Program-made: the position numbers and the translations under genes
Part shown: positions 20,923 to 29,311 of the stretch, piece by piece
How positions within the stretch are numbered: the stretch's first letter is position 1
Layout of the letters: each line of letters starts with the position of its first letter
The notes under the pieces: model-generated
Told to the model about the DNA's origin: nothing
What the model saw: the letters and a program-made list of their open reading frames with translations, nothing else
Database searches by the model: none
From: Prostheceraeus crozeri
Lineage: Eukaryota > Platyhelminthes > Polycladida > Euryleptidae
Assembly: GCA_907163375.1 (NCBI GenBank)
Contig: CAJQUW010009202.1
Location: 62,002-126,001 of the forward strand
DNA length: 64,000 nt
Direction of reading: 5' to 3'

Positions 20923-22443
20923 TCACTTTGTTTTCCGAAACACTAACGTTATGAGGGATTTAGTATCTTTCACGTGGATGCACTCTTGTAAACCATTGGT
21001 AATTTTGATAGCAATAGAGGGTATAGTTTGTTTGATGACGGGATGATAGAAAATAGATTCAAACATCTTCTCGACTATTCCATATGAAGCGTCTTTATCA
21101 TGAATGAAATCGCGTAAAATGTATTCTTTTTTCTCGCCAACAGAAATAGGTAAAATCAAATCACTTTGAATGTAAAGGTGCTGTTCATGTTTATCAAGTG
21201 TCATTGGTGTTTCTATACCAATCGTATGCGCAGCAGCAAACACTGTTTGTAGCATTGAAAAACCAAAGAGTTTTTTCAAATTTTTACTCAATTGACATTG
21301 AATGTCATCACCCAGTCTCAGAACAACGCGTTGATTTTCAATTGAAAACGAAATGTGGTGTGTCTTTACATCATATTTACTTTTCATCACATGCTTCAAC
21401 TTCTGTTGTATATAAGGATTTACTACATGAATGAAGCTTTCAACTGTATGATATAGACGCGGCATTATATTGATAGCAACTTTAGATTCTTCATAAGACT
21501 GGTAAATTTTCTTGATGCGATCGCCATAGATGTCCACCCACCATTCATCATTAACTGAATCAGCTTTAGTGTGATATTCATGAGAAGCATACACCACACC
21601 GCTTCCAATAATAGGCGTATAATGTCTTACAAAATGACGCAAGGTTGGAGAGAAATAAACTGTAAGTTTGTCATTATATTTCTGAATAACCAACTTATTT
21701 TTGTCCGCCATAATGTTCTCTCCATACTTCTTACCCACAGTCTCATTCCATCGTTTTACTAACTCAATAAGTGATAAAGGTTGAACACCACGCTTTTTCA
21801 AAATGATGCGTTCTTCACATTCTACAACATCTTCATCAAATATTTTAAATCTATAATGAAATTTGTTGATTCGATTTGAATAAACTCTTCTAACATTTGG
21901 AGTAGCAATTGACATTAGATGTAGTCCATGACCAAAACCGAGATGTGGATAGAATTCATTATCCAACCTCAGTGTAAGACCTTTAGTAAAAGAATGAAAG
22001 CGGAGGAACTGTCTCCCACTCCAATGATAGATAGTAAACTCATAAGCTTTCTGATTTTTATTCTTCATGATGGAAGTATTACCACTGTTGAATGCCTTAA
22101 TAATTTTCTCATTCCCAAATGGCTCATAAGAATCTGATTTTATCTGAATCCATTCATAGTTCCACTTTCCATCTGACGTTAAATTGTATGGGAACTGAAA
22201 TGCATTATTCATCGTTATTCCATCATGGGTGCGAGGAGTCAATATCATTTCTTCCAAATCATTCACATTCTGAATATTGCTATCATAGCAAATACTAGAA
22301 ACGCCAACCTCCCATTCACCTTCTAAATGCAGTGGCCGATTTAATTCTACTCGATAGTCTGATGGTTTATTTTTGGGAAATTTATTCATAGAAGCATTAC
22401 TGGGCAAGTAGATTAGAAACGAGTCCTTATTTTCACTTTCCAT
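20923..22443 (-). CDS. Polinton-conserved structural/unknown protein, paralogue A (506 aa)
   Basis: ATG 22443 is chosen because its first residues line up with the paralogue's start. An in-frame ATG at 22473 would add 10 residues. The N-terminus has the pattern I know from Polinton proteins of unknown role: LPSNAS, then a short linker and LEGEWEVGVSSICYDS. The rest is beta-rich with no known catalytic motif, and shares a second segment (NIMPRLYHTVESFIHVVNPYI region) with paralogue B. Position among capsid and maturation genes suggests a virion surface or minor structural part. That role is inferred. ATGCAAAC lies about 35 nt upstream, and the next gene ends 39 nt upstream of this start. Confidence 0.75.
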   Translation of the reverse strand: MESENKDSFLIYLPSNASMNKFPKNKPSDYRVELNRPLHLEGEWEVGVSSICYDSNIQNVNDLEEMILTPRTHDGITMNNAFQFPYNLTSDGKWNYEWIQIKSDSYEPFGNEKIIKAFNSGNTSIMKNKNQKAYEFTIYHWSGRQFLRFHSFTKGLTLRLDNEFYPHLGFGHGLHLMSIATPNVRRVYSNRINKFHYRFKIFDEDVVECEERIILKKRGVQPLSLIELVKRWNETVGKKYGENIMADKNKLVIQKYNDKLTVYFSPTLRHFVRHYTPIIGSGVVYASHEYHTKADSVNDEWWVDIYGDRIKKIYQSYEESKVAINIMPRLYHTVESFIHVVNPYIQQKLKHVMKSKYDVKTHHISFSIENQRVVLRLGDDIQCQLSKNLKKLFGFSMLQTVFAAAHTIGIETPMTLDKHEQHLYIQSDLILPISVGEKKEYILRDFIHDKDASYGIVEKMFESIFYHPVIKQTIPSIAIKITNGLQECIHVKDTKSLITLVFRKTK

Positions 22444-22482
22444 ATTATTCACATTGGAAAAATATATTAGCATACGTTTGCA

Positions 22483-23880
22483 TTAACTCTTCATTCGGAA
22501 ATGGAGTGTGATACTTGTCACAGCATCTTTATGAAAAGGAATCAACGCACCAGCATCGTCATAAATGGCAATATCAATTTGTGGGATGTAGTTTGATTTC
22601 AGCTTTGTATAATGCACTTTCTTGAAAGTATGCTCAGATAAAATACTGCAGCTTTTTGGCTGGTATGGTATCATTGCTAGCAATGGAGCTTCAACATCTC
22701 CCACACGTACATCTTCACCAATATTGGAATATATCTGAAAATAGTTAATACGACGCGATAGCGACATGTCTGCGCTAGCTTTGGTTACAGTACCACTTTT
22801 AAAGATATTTTGATCAAAACCCAAAATGTCCATTAGAGTTTTATCCATAATTAGTTCAATACCTTTTCCACTTATAGTGAGAGACAAAGTACCTTCTTTT
22901 TCAGAAAATGAAATATGTTGCTCATTAATCACTTCATTTAAATAATCTACAACCAATTTAACCGAAGTAATAATGCGAGGCATCAACACTCTTGTTTCAT
23001 GTAAGATACCACCTAAAGGCTCTACACACTTTCTGTATAAAGATACGGTCCATTCTGTATCAAATTGATTTGACCTTTCACATGGTAAATGTTGCATATC
23101 AGATTTTCCATGAACAGCTGCAGAACGATGTCGTAAGAACTGATGAAAATCTTTTGAACAAACTAATACTAGATCATCATCATTTAATTTGCTTATTGCA
23201 ATATGATTAGATGATTTAATATAAGTCAATGTTGCCACTTGTTTGCCATCAACTCGAAGGAGATAATTAAATTTCTTCAATAATGTTTCAGGAGTCATGT
23301 TTGTCTTTCTTGGCTTAATCACAATCTTCTTCACCAACGTCTTCTCATTTCTTGGAATAAGATCTACATAATAAGCTTCCTCTCGATATATTAACTGTTT
23401 ATGACCACTTATGTGGTAATTAACGTTAAAATTATCATAGCTTGTTAAGGCGCTAGCGAGGTAGCCTAAATCATTTCTTAAACTTGGACTTAAACCAACA
23501 ATCCAATCTTTCTCAACTACATGATGTACATAATTATAATCATCATTGTGCGGAGTAAATTGGACAATATGTTTACTCGCTTTATTCAAGAAATCATATA
23601 TAAACTTTTTACATGATAAGAGATCTTTCTTTGGCCACTGTGGAATGTATACTCGGCACCCCTTTTCACATTGATAAGCAGCTGTACGCCTCATATTAAT
23701 AGTCATCACCTCATGATCAAAAGTATAGACACAGTTGCTATAAACAAGTTGAGTGACACCCACTTCCCAATTTCCATTTAGTTATTGTGCATGATCAATG
23801 GGAGTAGAAAAGAGTGCGGCTCGATTACTAGTAAATCTCTTTGTAGCCGCATTGCTAAGCAAAATATGATAAAACGACAT
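22483..23880 (-). pseudogene. Polinton-conserved structural/unknown protein, paralogue B, with an in-frame stop
   Basis: Paralogue of the adjacent gene, same strand and order of motifs (SNAATKRF near the start, then LNGNWEVGV, then LMPRIITSVKLVVDYL). ATG 23880 is the homologous start. The frame is open except for a TAA at 23782-23784, codon 33. No ATG follows soon after it, so this copy makes only a 32-residue peptide unless the stop is read through. The downstream 426 codons are otherwise clean, which points to a recent nonsense change. ATGCAAAG lies about 22 nt before the start. Confidence 0.75.
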
Positions 23881-23894
23881 TTTTATATTGCTGA

Positions 23895-23915
23895 TCTGCA
23901 ACTTTGCATAACATC
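23895..23915. promoter_or_regulatory. divergent promoter with ATGCAAAG motif
   Basis: Only 35 bp separate the ATGs of two divergent genes (23880 minus, 23916 plus). The gap holds CTTTGCAT, the ATGCAAAG motif seen from the minus strand, and GCAATATAAAA on the minus side. Confidence 0.5.
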
Positions 23916-24272
23916 ATGAAGACTTGGATTTTGGACTCTCTACAATATATCAGAGTTGATCGTGATGGAAACGTACATTTCAAAAATTCTCATGGTCATA
24001 CATCAAGAGGAATTACATTAACATGGCGACAATTTGTCAACCTCAATGATATCATGAGGGATTTGGAATATTTTGAAACATTAAGATTCATCTCCTTGGG
24101 TGATCAAGTTTGGCTTCAACATTACAGAAATGAAATTCAAATCTACCATTCTCATTCCGCAAACTGTTTCTCATTTCGCAAATACAATTGGGAGAAGTAT
24201 AGAAGATATATACATCGCTCCATCATGACATTTATTCGTCGTGAGTTCATCGCCCTACTATGCAAATCTTAA
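23916..24272 (+). CDS. PC4-like single-stranded-DNA-binding / transcription coactivator protein, copy 1
   Basis: 118 residues from ATG 23916. The segment LQYIRVDRDGNVHFKNS followed by RGITLTWRQFVNLNDIM has the PC4/Sub1 order: strands with an RV(x)n-GNV pattern, then a G-I-(S/T)-L-x(4)-(Q/W)-x2-L helix. A second half (GDQVWLQHYRNEIQIYHS, then FSFRKYNWEKYRRYI) repeats the same pattern, so the protein may be an internal pseudo-dimer. PC4 binds unwound DNA and supports TBP/TFIIA-dependent transcription. It sits directly upstream of a paralogue and of a TBP homologue on the same strand. The similarity is by eye and moderate. Confidence 0.6.
   Translation: MKTWILDSLQYIRVDRDGNVHFKNSHGHTSRGITLTWRQFVNLNDIMRDLEYFETLRFISLGDQVWLQHYRNEIQIYHSHSANCFSFRKYNWEKYRRYIHRSIMTFIRREFIALLCKS
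24263..24270 (+). promoter_or_regulatory. ATGCAAAT motif before PC4-like copy 2
   Basis: ATGCAAAT at the end of the preceding ORF, 25 nt before ATG 24295. Its position resembles the same motif upstream of five minus-strand genes. Confidence 0.4.
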
Positions 24273-24294
24273 TCAGACATGACTACCACACATC

Positions 24295-24945
24295 ATGAGT
24301 TGGAAATTAGATTCCCTACAACGTATTGAAACGGATCATGATCGAAACGTCTATTTCAAAGATTCAACTGGAAATGTGAGAAGAGAGTTTGCTTTATCTT
24401 ATCGTCATTTTCAATCTCTACATCATATCATGAAGGACTTGAAATACTTCTATATGAAAAGACATTCACGTATTGGAAATCGCATCTGGCTGCGCGTCAA
24501 CAATCGGCGAATTCAACTCTATCATTCCCAACTTCATACTAACTTCACATTTCATCAAGGTAGTTGGGAAAAGTATAAAAGGAAGGTACATCGCTCAATT
24601 TACTCATTCTTTCATCATGAAGCGCCATCGCTACACCATCGTCAACATTCTCCGTCGCTTCAGACTCTACACCAAAATCGATCTCACAACATTACACCAA
24701 CAGCTTCCAAACAGCAAGTATTACCCGGGCCGTCCTCAAATGTTAGTGGTGAAGATGAACAATTCACGGAATCTTCAACTCTTCCCAAATGGGACTGTAC
24801 AGATTCTCGGCGCCCTTTCTCATTCATCGGCGCAGTCAATGCGCTTAGAGCTACAAAGACTACTACGTCGGATATGGAAGAGGGAGAGGTGTGTGATGTC
24901 GAATCTGACTGTGGACAATATGGTGATCTCTACTCAATTGAGTGA
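24295..24945 (+). CDS. PC4-like protein, copy 2, with an acidic tail overlapping the TBP-like gene
   Basis: 216 residues. The first ~110 are clearly paralogous to copy 1: LDSLQRIETDHDRNVYFKDS, RREFALSYRHFQSLHHIMKDL, IGNRIWLRVNNRRIQLYHS and WEKYKRKVHRSI align position by position. The remaining ~105 residues are Ser/Thr/Pro-rich and end acidic (DMEEGEVCDVESD), with no match in copy 1. That tail is read from the same DNA as the first 110 codons of the TBP-like gene, in another frame. It may be a genuine activation-domain-like tail or a fortuitous open frame. Confidence 0.6.
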   Translation: MSWKLDSLQRIETDHDRNVYFKDSTGNVRREFALSYRHFQSLHHIMKDLKYFYMKRHSRIGNRIWLRVNNRRIQLYHSQLHTNFTFHQGSWEKYKRKVHRSIYSFFHHEAPSLHHRQHSPSLQTLHQNRSHNITPTASKQQVLPGPSSNVSGEDEQFTESSTLPKWDCTDSRRPFSFIGAVNALRATKTTTSDMEEGEVCDVESDCGQYGDLYSIE

Positions 24946-25162
24946 CAGTCTATCATTTTTGAAGATTCGTACCAGCAGTTACAATTTGTGTTATGAACCC
25001 GAACTTTTTCCTGCAGCTCTCATTAGTTGTTGGCTACCTGTGCATGTGGCAATCTTTCATAATAGTAAAGTGATCATTACTGGACTAAAATCTCATGTAC
25101 AAGCAAATGTGATCCTAGACTATCTCATTGAGTATGTACGTACCCAGCGGATTGTAAAATAA
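24617..25162 (+). CDS. TATA-binding-protein-like transcription factor
   Basis: 181 residues from ATG 24617, almost exactly the TBP core. Two direct repeats: residues 7-90 (TKIDLTTL, NSKYYPGRPQMLVVKM, LQLFPNGTVQILGA) and 98-175 (VDNMVISTQLSD, CYEPELFPAAL, VAIFHNSKVIITGLKS). These follow the TBP saddle strand by strand. YEPELFP is the family's most recognisable string. Repeat 2 keeps both DNA-kinking phenylalanines (F131, F147). Repeat 1 keeps one (F56), and the other position appears to be proline 40, so TATA preference may be altered. It has no N-terminal extension. The stop overlaps an AATAAA. It is third in a plus-strand run after two PC4-like genes, which suggests an element-encoded transcription module that recruits host polymerase. 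I know of no TBP described in Polintons. Confidence 0.9.
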   Translation: MKRHRYTIVNILRRFRLYTKIDLTTLHQQLPNSKYYPGRPQMLVVKMNNSRNLQLFPNGTVQILGALSHSSAQSMRLELQRLLRRIWKRERCVMSNLTVDNMVISTQLSDSLSFLKIRTSSYNLCYEPELFPAALISCWLPVHVAIFHNSKVIITGLKSHVQANVILDYLIEYVRTQRIVK

Positions 25163-25188
25163 AAAACAATTTTTCCAACATGATGTTT

Positions 25189-25650
25189 TTATTTCAAATC
25201 ATGATAGAACTTACAAATCATTTTTTCATTAGAGGATGGATTACATGAAAAGTTTTGAATAATAGATGCAAATCGAGATACATGTAAACGTTTTAAGATG
25301 AAGTACAGTACAAAAGCACCACACGTTGATGAAAGTGGATGTTGTAGTATGCGTTCATTTCGCTGATATTGACGCGTATGTTTTCTCAACCACTGCTGTG
25401 TTGGTATATTTGGAGGTTGAGCAAGAGAGTCAAATAGTTCACCACGTCGGTCTTCTCCAATAAAGATCGCTTTCCAATGCTCACCGCCTAAATTCTGTGA
25501 ATGAGTGTTTAGCACAATAAAGATGGGATAGTGATTTACTGCAGGTGGTAAGGTATCGAGTGAATAGACATTATCGAAAGCTTTCAACGTCGCTTCGTCT
25601 GCATTACGCTGCACTTTAGTCTTAATATCGTCAGCAGTCAACCAACTCAT
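25189..25650 (-). CDS. adenain-like (Ulp1-fold) cysteine protease
   Basis: Maturation protease of the virion, 153 aa. Catalytic set in order: His58 in GGEHWKA, Asp74 in ELFDSLAQPP, Gln103 in LQHPLSSTCG and Cys110 in the same block. Length and spacing fit the short Polinton proteases. The ATG (25650) overlaps the stop of the capsid gene as TAATG. Likely substrates are the neighbouring basic proteins, which carry Gly-Gly sites. A minus-strand AATAAA follows the gene (near 25184). It appears intact. Confidence 0.93.
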   Translation of the reverse strand: MSWLTADDIKTKVQRNADEATLKAFDNVYSLDTLPPAVNHYPIFIVLNTHSQNLGGEHWKAIFIGEDRRGELFDSLAQPPNIPTQQWLRKHTRQYQRNERILQHPLSSTCGAFVLYFILKRLHVSRFASIIQNFSCNPSSNEKMICKFYHDLK

Positions 25651-26927
25651 TAACGATTATACTGAAGAATCACGTCACGATACTTTGTAATTTCAATATT
25701 TGAATCGAAGACTGCATAAATTAATACATTGATCGTCTCAGGTAGTGTTCTTTTGAACGTCAAATCCAAACGAATATTATGAGGCACGTTCGCTTGACGA
25801 TAGGGTGCACTAATATCGCTGTCAGCAGTCAAATCAAATGCATAAATAGTATATCCACTCTTAAACTCTTTCATAGTCAGTCCGTTGGTGTCATCCGTAT
25901 TGTAAAAGCCAAAGACAGCCATAAAATCAACATAACTGCGCATAAATTGATCCGAAGCAAAATCTGGTTTGTAGGGTGGACCAGGATGACTCACACCAAT
26001 TACACGTAAAGCAATTTCACTTAACTGATTGTGTTTAAAATTGAAAGGATTCTTCTTTATATTACCATTAAATGCATCATTTTCAACCATTGCCACCATG
26101 AGGAGCTTCGGTGCTTCCGATGGAAAGAGGCCATCTTTCATGAAACTCTTTTGATCTTTCGGAATTGTAAAGGTGAGAAGCTTTGTATGCTGAACGGGGT
26201 AAATGGCATTTTGGCGGTTAAGGCCTTCAGCATGCCCTCTAATGACACTTGGATTCGGTACTACTCGACGAATGTAAAGTGCAATATCTTCCACATGAAT
26301 TCTAAAATTGTCAACTTTAGCAAATGCATTCAGCGCAAATTCAGGCTTATTCAATGTCAGCTTGAGTCGCATGCTGGTATTACAGAGTAAAAACTTTGAC
26401 TGTCTAAAGAAGTCTAAATTCAGCGGACCATATAGCTGACATACTTTACTATCTTTAATCATAGCAGATCGCTTTACAAAGCCACTGTTTGTTTCAACAT
26501 CAAATTTTCCTGCTTCATCTCTATACCATCCCATGGCTTCCATATGACTTTTTTGTGCTGCTGGATGAAACTGTGATACATGATTGAAATATGATTTATA
26601 GGGATAATCGCTTTGACCACCTTCCACCTGCTGCTCTCCAATCGTTAGAGAAACATCGCGAAGTAATGTAGTCAATGGTAAATTGTTCAGCCCAACTTTA
26701 TGTGTATCGTCAATAGCAGTTCCATCTGCTTGCTGAATTCTAAACCTCAAATCAAGCATCGCATAACTCAAATCTATGTAGTCATCACTACCACCAGGAA
26801 TAACAAATTCAATGGGGCCAGCATTCTCAGCTGTTCGAGGATGATAATCTACAATACTTGAACTAAGAATATCTGTCTGTATGGCTTGTTGATCGAACAA
26901 ACAAAAACCGGAAGTTTTACACTCCAT
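25650..26927 (-). CDS. candidate major capsid protein (double jelly-roll type)
   Basis: 425 aa from ATG 26927. The N-terminal half has the run found in Polinton capsid-type proteins (the F54H12.2-like group): GPIEFVIPGGSDDYIDLS, then a DLRFRI strand, LTTLLRDVSLTIGEQQVEGG, YPYKSYFNHVSQF and a long beta-rich remainder. It lies between the protease and a small basic protein, the usual structural cluster. Assignment to the double-jelly-roll fold rests on family knowledge. The alternative is a minor capsid protein. The ORF is intact. Confidence 0.75.
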   Translation of the reverse strand: MECKTSGFCLFDQQAIQTDILSSSIVDYHPRTAENAGPIEFVIPGGSDDYIDLSYAMLDLRFRIQQADGTAIDDTHKVGLNNLPLTTLLRDVSLTIGEQQVEGGQSDYPYKSYFNHVSQFHPAAQKSHMEAMGWYRDEAGKFDVETNSGFVKRSAMIKDSKVCQLYGPLNLDFFRQSKFLLCNTSMRLKLTLNKPEFALNAFAKVDNFRIHVEDIALYIRRVVPNPSVIRGHAEGLNRQNAIYPVQHTKLLTFTIPKDQKSFMKDGLFPSEAPKLLMVAMVENDAFNGNIKKNPFNFKHNQLSEIALRVIGVSHPGPPYKPDFASDQFMRSYVDFMAVFGFYNTDDTNGLTMKEFKSGYTIYAFDLTADSDISAPYRQANVPHNIRLDLTFKRTLPETINVLIYAVFDSNIEITKYRDVILQYNR

Positions 26928-26929
26928 GA

Positions 26930-27385
26930 TTAGAAGTTATAGCAGCGTCGTCGTTTAGCGCCTGATGAATGATTAGAGCCTCTGCGACGTTTGCGTGAAT
27001 GCCTTTTGACTGAAGATCGCACCTTACCAGCTCCGCGATGTTTCCTCCTTCCTTTTTTCATTCGTTTAGGTGATTTCTTTCCTTGAGTAACACCAGCAAT
27101 GGTCTGCTTCAATGTTTTTAAACCGCGTTCCTTCCCACGATTCAACAAACTGCTCTTAAAACTTCTACCTCTGGAAAGATCACTAGCAACATCACCAGCA
27201 AAGCCAACGGCATTACTTAAAACATTTCGTTTTAAAGATCTACCGACATTGGATATGAGAGGTGCTACAACAGATTTCAGTGCACCAAGTATGCTACCTC
27301 CACGTTGGCGGCGAGCACCGATGTAAATTTGTCCTCCGCCACTTACATAGGAGGGTCGTGAATAAAATGAGGCAGTTGGATTCAT
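26930..27385 (-). CDS. small basic virion protein (core/pX- or pVI-like), unknown
   Basis: 151 aa from ATG 27385. The N-terminus has a glycine-rich segment with RQRGGS (a plausible adenain-type site) followed by the amphipathic stretch ILGALKSVVAPLISNVGRSL. The C-terminal 50 residues are almost all K/R/H/S/G, suited to DNA condensation. This arrangement is common in Polinton structural clusters. ATGCAAAG lies about 30 nt upstream. It ends 3 nt before the capsid gene starts. Confidence 0.7.
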   Translation of the reverse strand: MNPTASFYSRPSYVSGGGQIYIGARRQRGGSILGALKSVVAPLISNVGRSLKRNVLSNAVGFAGDVASDLSRGRSFKSSLLNRGKERGLKTLKQTIAGVTQGKKSPKRMKKGRRKHRGAGKVRSSVKRHSRKRRRGSNHSSGAKRRRCYNF

Positions 27386-27426
27386 AGCTCAAACCCTAAA
27401 CATTGTTAGTTACAACTTTGCATGAA

Positions 27427-28439
27427 TCACTGTCGATCACTTAGATGAAAGATGTCGGCACGACGCATCCAAGAGTTCATACTTGAAGGATAACCAGTCC
27501 ATTTAACAAGACACCATTCTTCACCTTGCCGTTTTTTACATCGAATGATTTTCTCTACCAAATATGTTTCACTTTCAGTGACTACCTCAATCTCATCGCG
27601 GTAAAAGCTACCCTCAATTTCTTCATTATCGTAATCTTTCAACTTGTAGGTGGTCGGAGAGTCTTTTTGATTAATCCTTGATACTGTAAATACCTCCTCT
27701 GTCCAATTCGGGAGGTACCCTTTAGCAAAAACACTTTTCACTTTTGAGATACGAACTTTATCGCCAATTTTCACATCACTTTTCACATGAGTGCGTTTAC
27801 GTTGGAATGATTCGCGCACTTTATCTACATTGTCAGCATTTACATCTACTGGTCTGAGTCCAATAGAACGATGGATAGAGTGATTGTAGGCATGGAGTGT
27901 ATCTTGTAGAACCTTTGTCCAATTTTGTGTCAAGTTGGCAGTAAAATGTCGCCACAAGCGATTTTTTAATGTGCGATTAAAACGTTCAACGAGTGCAGCT
28001 TTATAAGCGCTCTTTACACTAAACAACTCAATGTCATGCCTCTCAAATAATCTTCTCACATGATGATTTTCAAACTCTTTTCCTTGATCACTCTGAATTC
28101 TTTTTGGAATGCGACCTTCTCGAAAAATTGTTTGGAAAGCTTTTGCTACTCCTTTCCCTTCTTTAGTTTTGAAATGGAGGCAACATCACACAAATCTGCT
28201 TGCCACTGTTCATCGATGTCATGAACAATATAATGGCGGGTGCGGTACTTCTTTTTCGCTTGTTTGTGGAGTGTATAGGTAGCCTGACCCTTTAACCATC
28301 GTTTCACTTGTGATTGTGGAAGACCACTCGCTTTTGATAATTTCTTGATAGATGCAAATCCTGCCGGATGTTTTACATCATAATAGATTGACTTCAAACG
28401 TTCAGTCGATGACAGCTGACTCTTTTTCCTCCTTCTCAT
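27427..28439 (-). pseudogene. retrovirus-type integrase with chromodomain, disrupted
   Basis: Would insert the element and create the 6-bp duplication. The start is taken at ATG 28439. Order: helix-turn-helix-like N-terminus (SGLPQSQVKRWLKG), first catalytic Asp in WQADLCDV, second in IQSDQGKEFEN, Glu in ALVERFNRTLKNRLW, an SH3-like segment (GDKVRISK, GYLPNWTEEVF), and a C-terminal chromodomain (EWCLVKWTGYPSSMNSW). The reading frame changes near 28175 and only about 36 residues separate the first two catalytic Asp residues instead of the usual ~55-60. A deletion of roughly 70-75 bp plus frameshift has therefore removed part of the core. Frame A stops at 28146. Frame B continues to 27427 without defects. 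Confidence 0.9.
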
Positions 28440-28617
28440 CTTTTTGTTTTCTTGCCTTTCTACATTTACAACAACTGCAGCATTTAGCTTTAGCGGTTTT
28501 GCGATCGTGTTCACATTGCTTAGGGGTTTCATTATGAGGGCTGGCGCAGCAAGTGCAAGTGACAACGACATTCACCTCTGGCGGCTCATTACATGGCAAG
28601 CAACACATCTGCTTCAT
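28402..28617 (-). CDS. small cysteine-rich protein (71 aa), unknown
   Basis: ATG 28617. It has 14 cysteines in pairs (MCCLPC, CTCCAS, KCCSCCKCRK), then a charged tail. It could bind two or more zinc ions or be secreted in disulphide form, but no signal peptide is seen. Its end overlaps the first 38 nt of the integrase gene in another frame, and its start follows the previous gene's stop by one nucleotide (TAATATG). The strongly non-random cysteine pattern argues for a real gene. Confidence 0.55.
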   Translation of the reverse strand: MKQMCCLPCNEPPEVNVVVTCTCCASPHNETPKQCEHDRKTAKAKCCSCCKCRKARKQKDEKEEKESAVID

Positions 28618-28618
28618 A

Positions 28619-29311
28619 TTAATAGTCTGAGAACATGTATTTCCTAGGAGGAGCTGTTTTACGTTTTCCTTTTACCAGTTTTAGTGGCGATGTAGATCTA
28701 CGTCGAGTTCTTCCTCTTGTTTGCTTAGTGAGTGTGGGAGGGGATGTAGCAGGTGACGTCTTAAACCAATTTGTTGGCATTTTCATCGCCTGAGGCATTG
28801 GAGTAGTAGCCACTGTTGAATCAAGTTCTTTCAATGTCTCATTATTTAAAGCAAATTTTGGCACATTATGCTTTTTCAATAGTTTAAGAAAGTATGACCA
28901 ACCAGGTGGAACATAGCCCTGACGGCGCTTTCTACGTGTCGCATACTGAATCAAGTCTTCATAACGTGAAGCATCAATCACTTTATTTTCATCTGTAATG
29001 ATTTCTCCTCTATCATTTACATTGAGATGGGGCTCAATACTGTTGAAAAGAGATATGGCATGTGCGCGAGATGCTAAAGGTGTAGCAGTCGATACAGAGT
29101 CACGCATCTTATTCTTCAAGTTTTTCAATTGCTCAACAGTTTCCGATTGTAATAATACAGCACGATGTGGATCTTTGATGTGAACATTTTGCTGATAATC
29201 TATTTCTTTCCTATACATTTGATTTGCAAGAGGTTGCTTTACTTGCTGCATGGCAGTCAATTGTACATATTCATCCTGAGGAATAACAATCATGCGAGAA
29301 TAAGAACTCAT
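28619..29311 (-). CDS. Polinton-conserved protein of unknown function (230 aa)
   Basis: ATG 29311 overlaps the ATPase stop as ATGA. An N-terminal coiled-coil-like part is followed by a segment of the type ITDENKVIDASRYEDLIQYA, then basic residues and GYVPPGWSYFLKLLKKHNVP. I know this pattern from Polinton proteins between ATPase and integrase, with no assigned function. The C-terminal 70 residues are basic and Ser/Thr/Pro-rich. Location suggests a role in packaging or the virion core. It is intact. Confidence 0.65.
   Translation of the reverse strand: MSSYSRMIVIPQDEYVQLTAMQQVKQPLANQMYRKEIDYQQNVHIKDPHRAVLLQSETVEQLKNLKNKMRDSVSTATPLASRAHAISLFNSIEPHLNVNDRGEIITDENKVIDASRYEDLIQYATRRKRRQGYVPPGWSYFLKLLKKHNVPKFALNNETLKELDSTVATTPMPQAMKMPTNWFKTSPATSPPTLTKQTRGRTRRRSTSPLKLVKGKRKTAPPRKYMFSDY

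Noticed and set aside
24473-24616. 48 extra N-terminal codons for the TBP-like protein
   Set aside because: TBP similarity begins after ATG 24617, and the extension is out-of-frame sequence of PC4-like copy 2.
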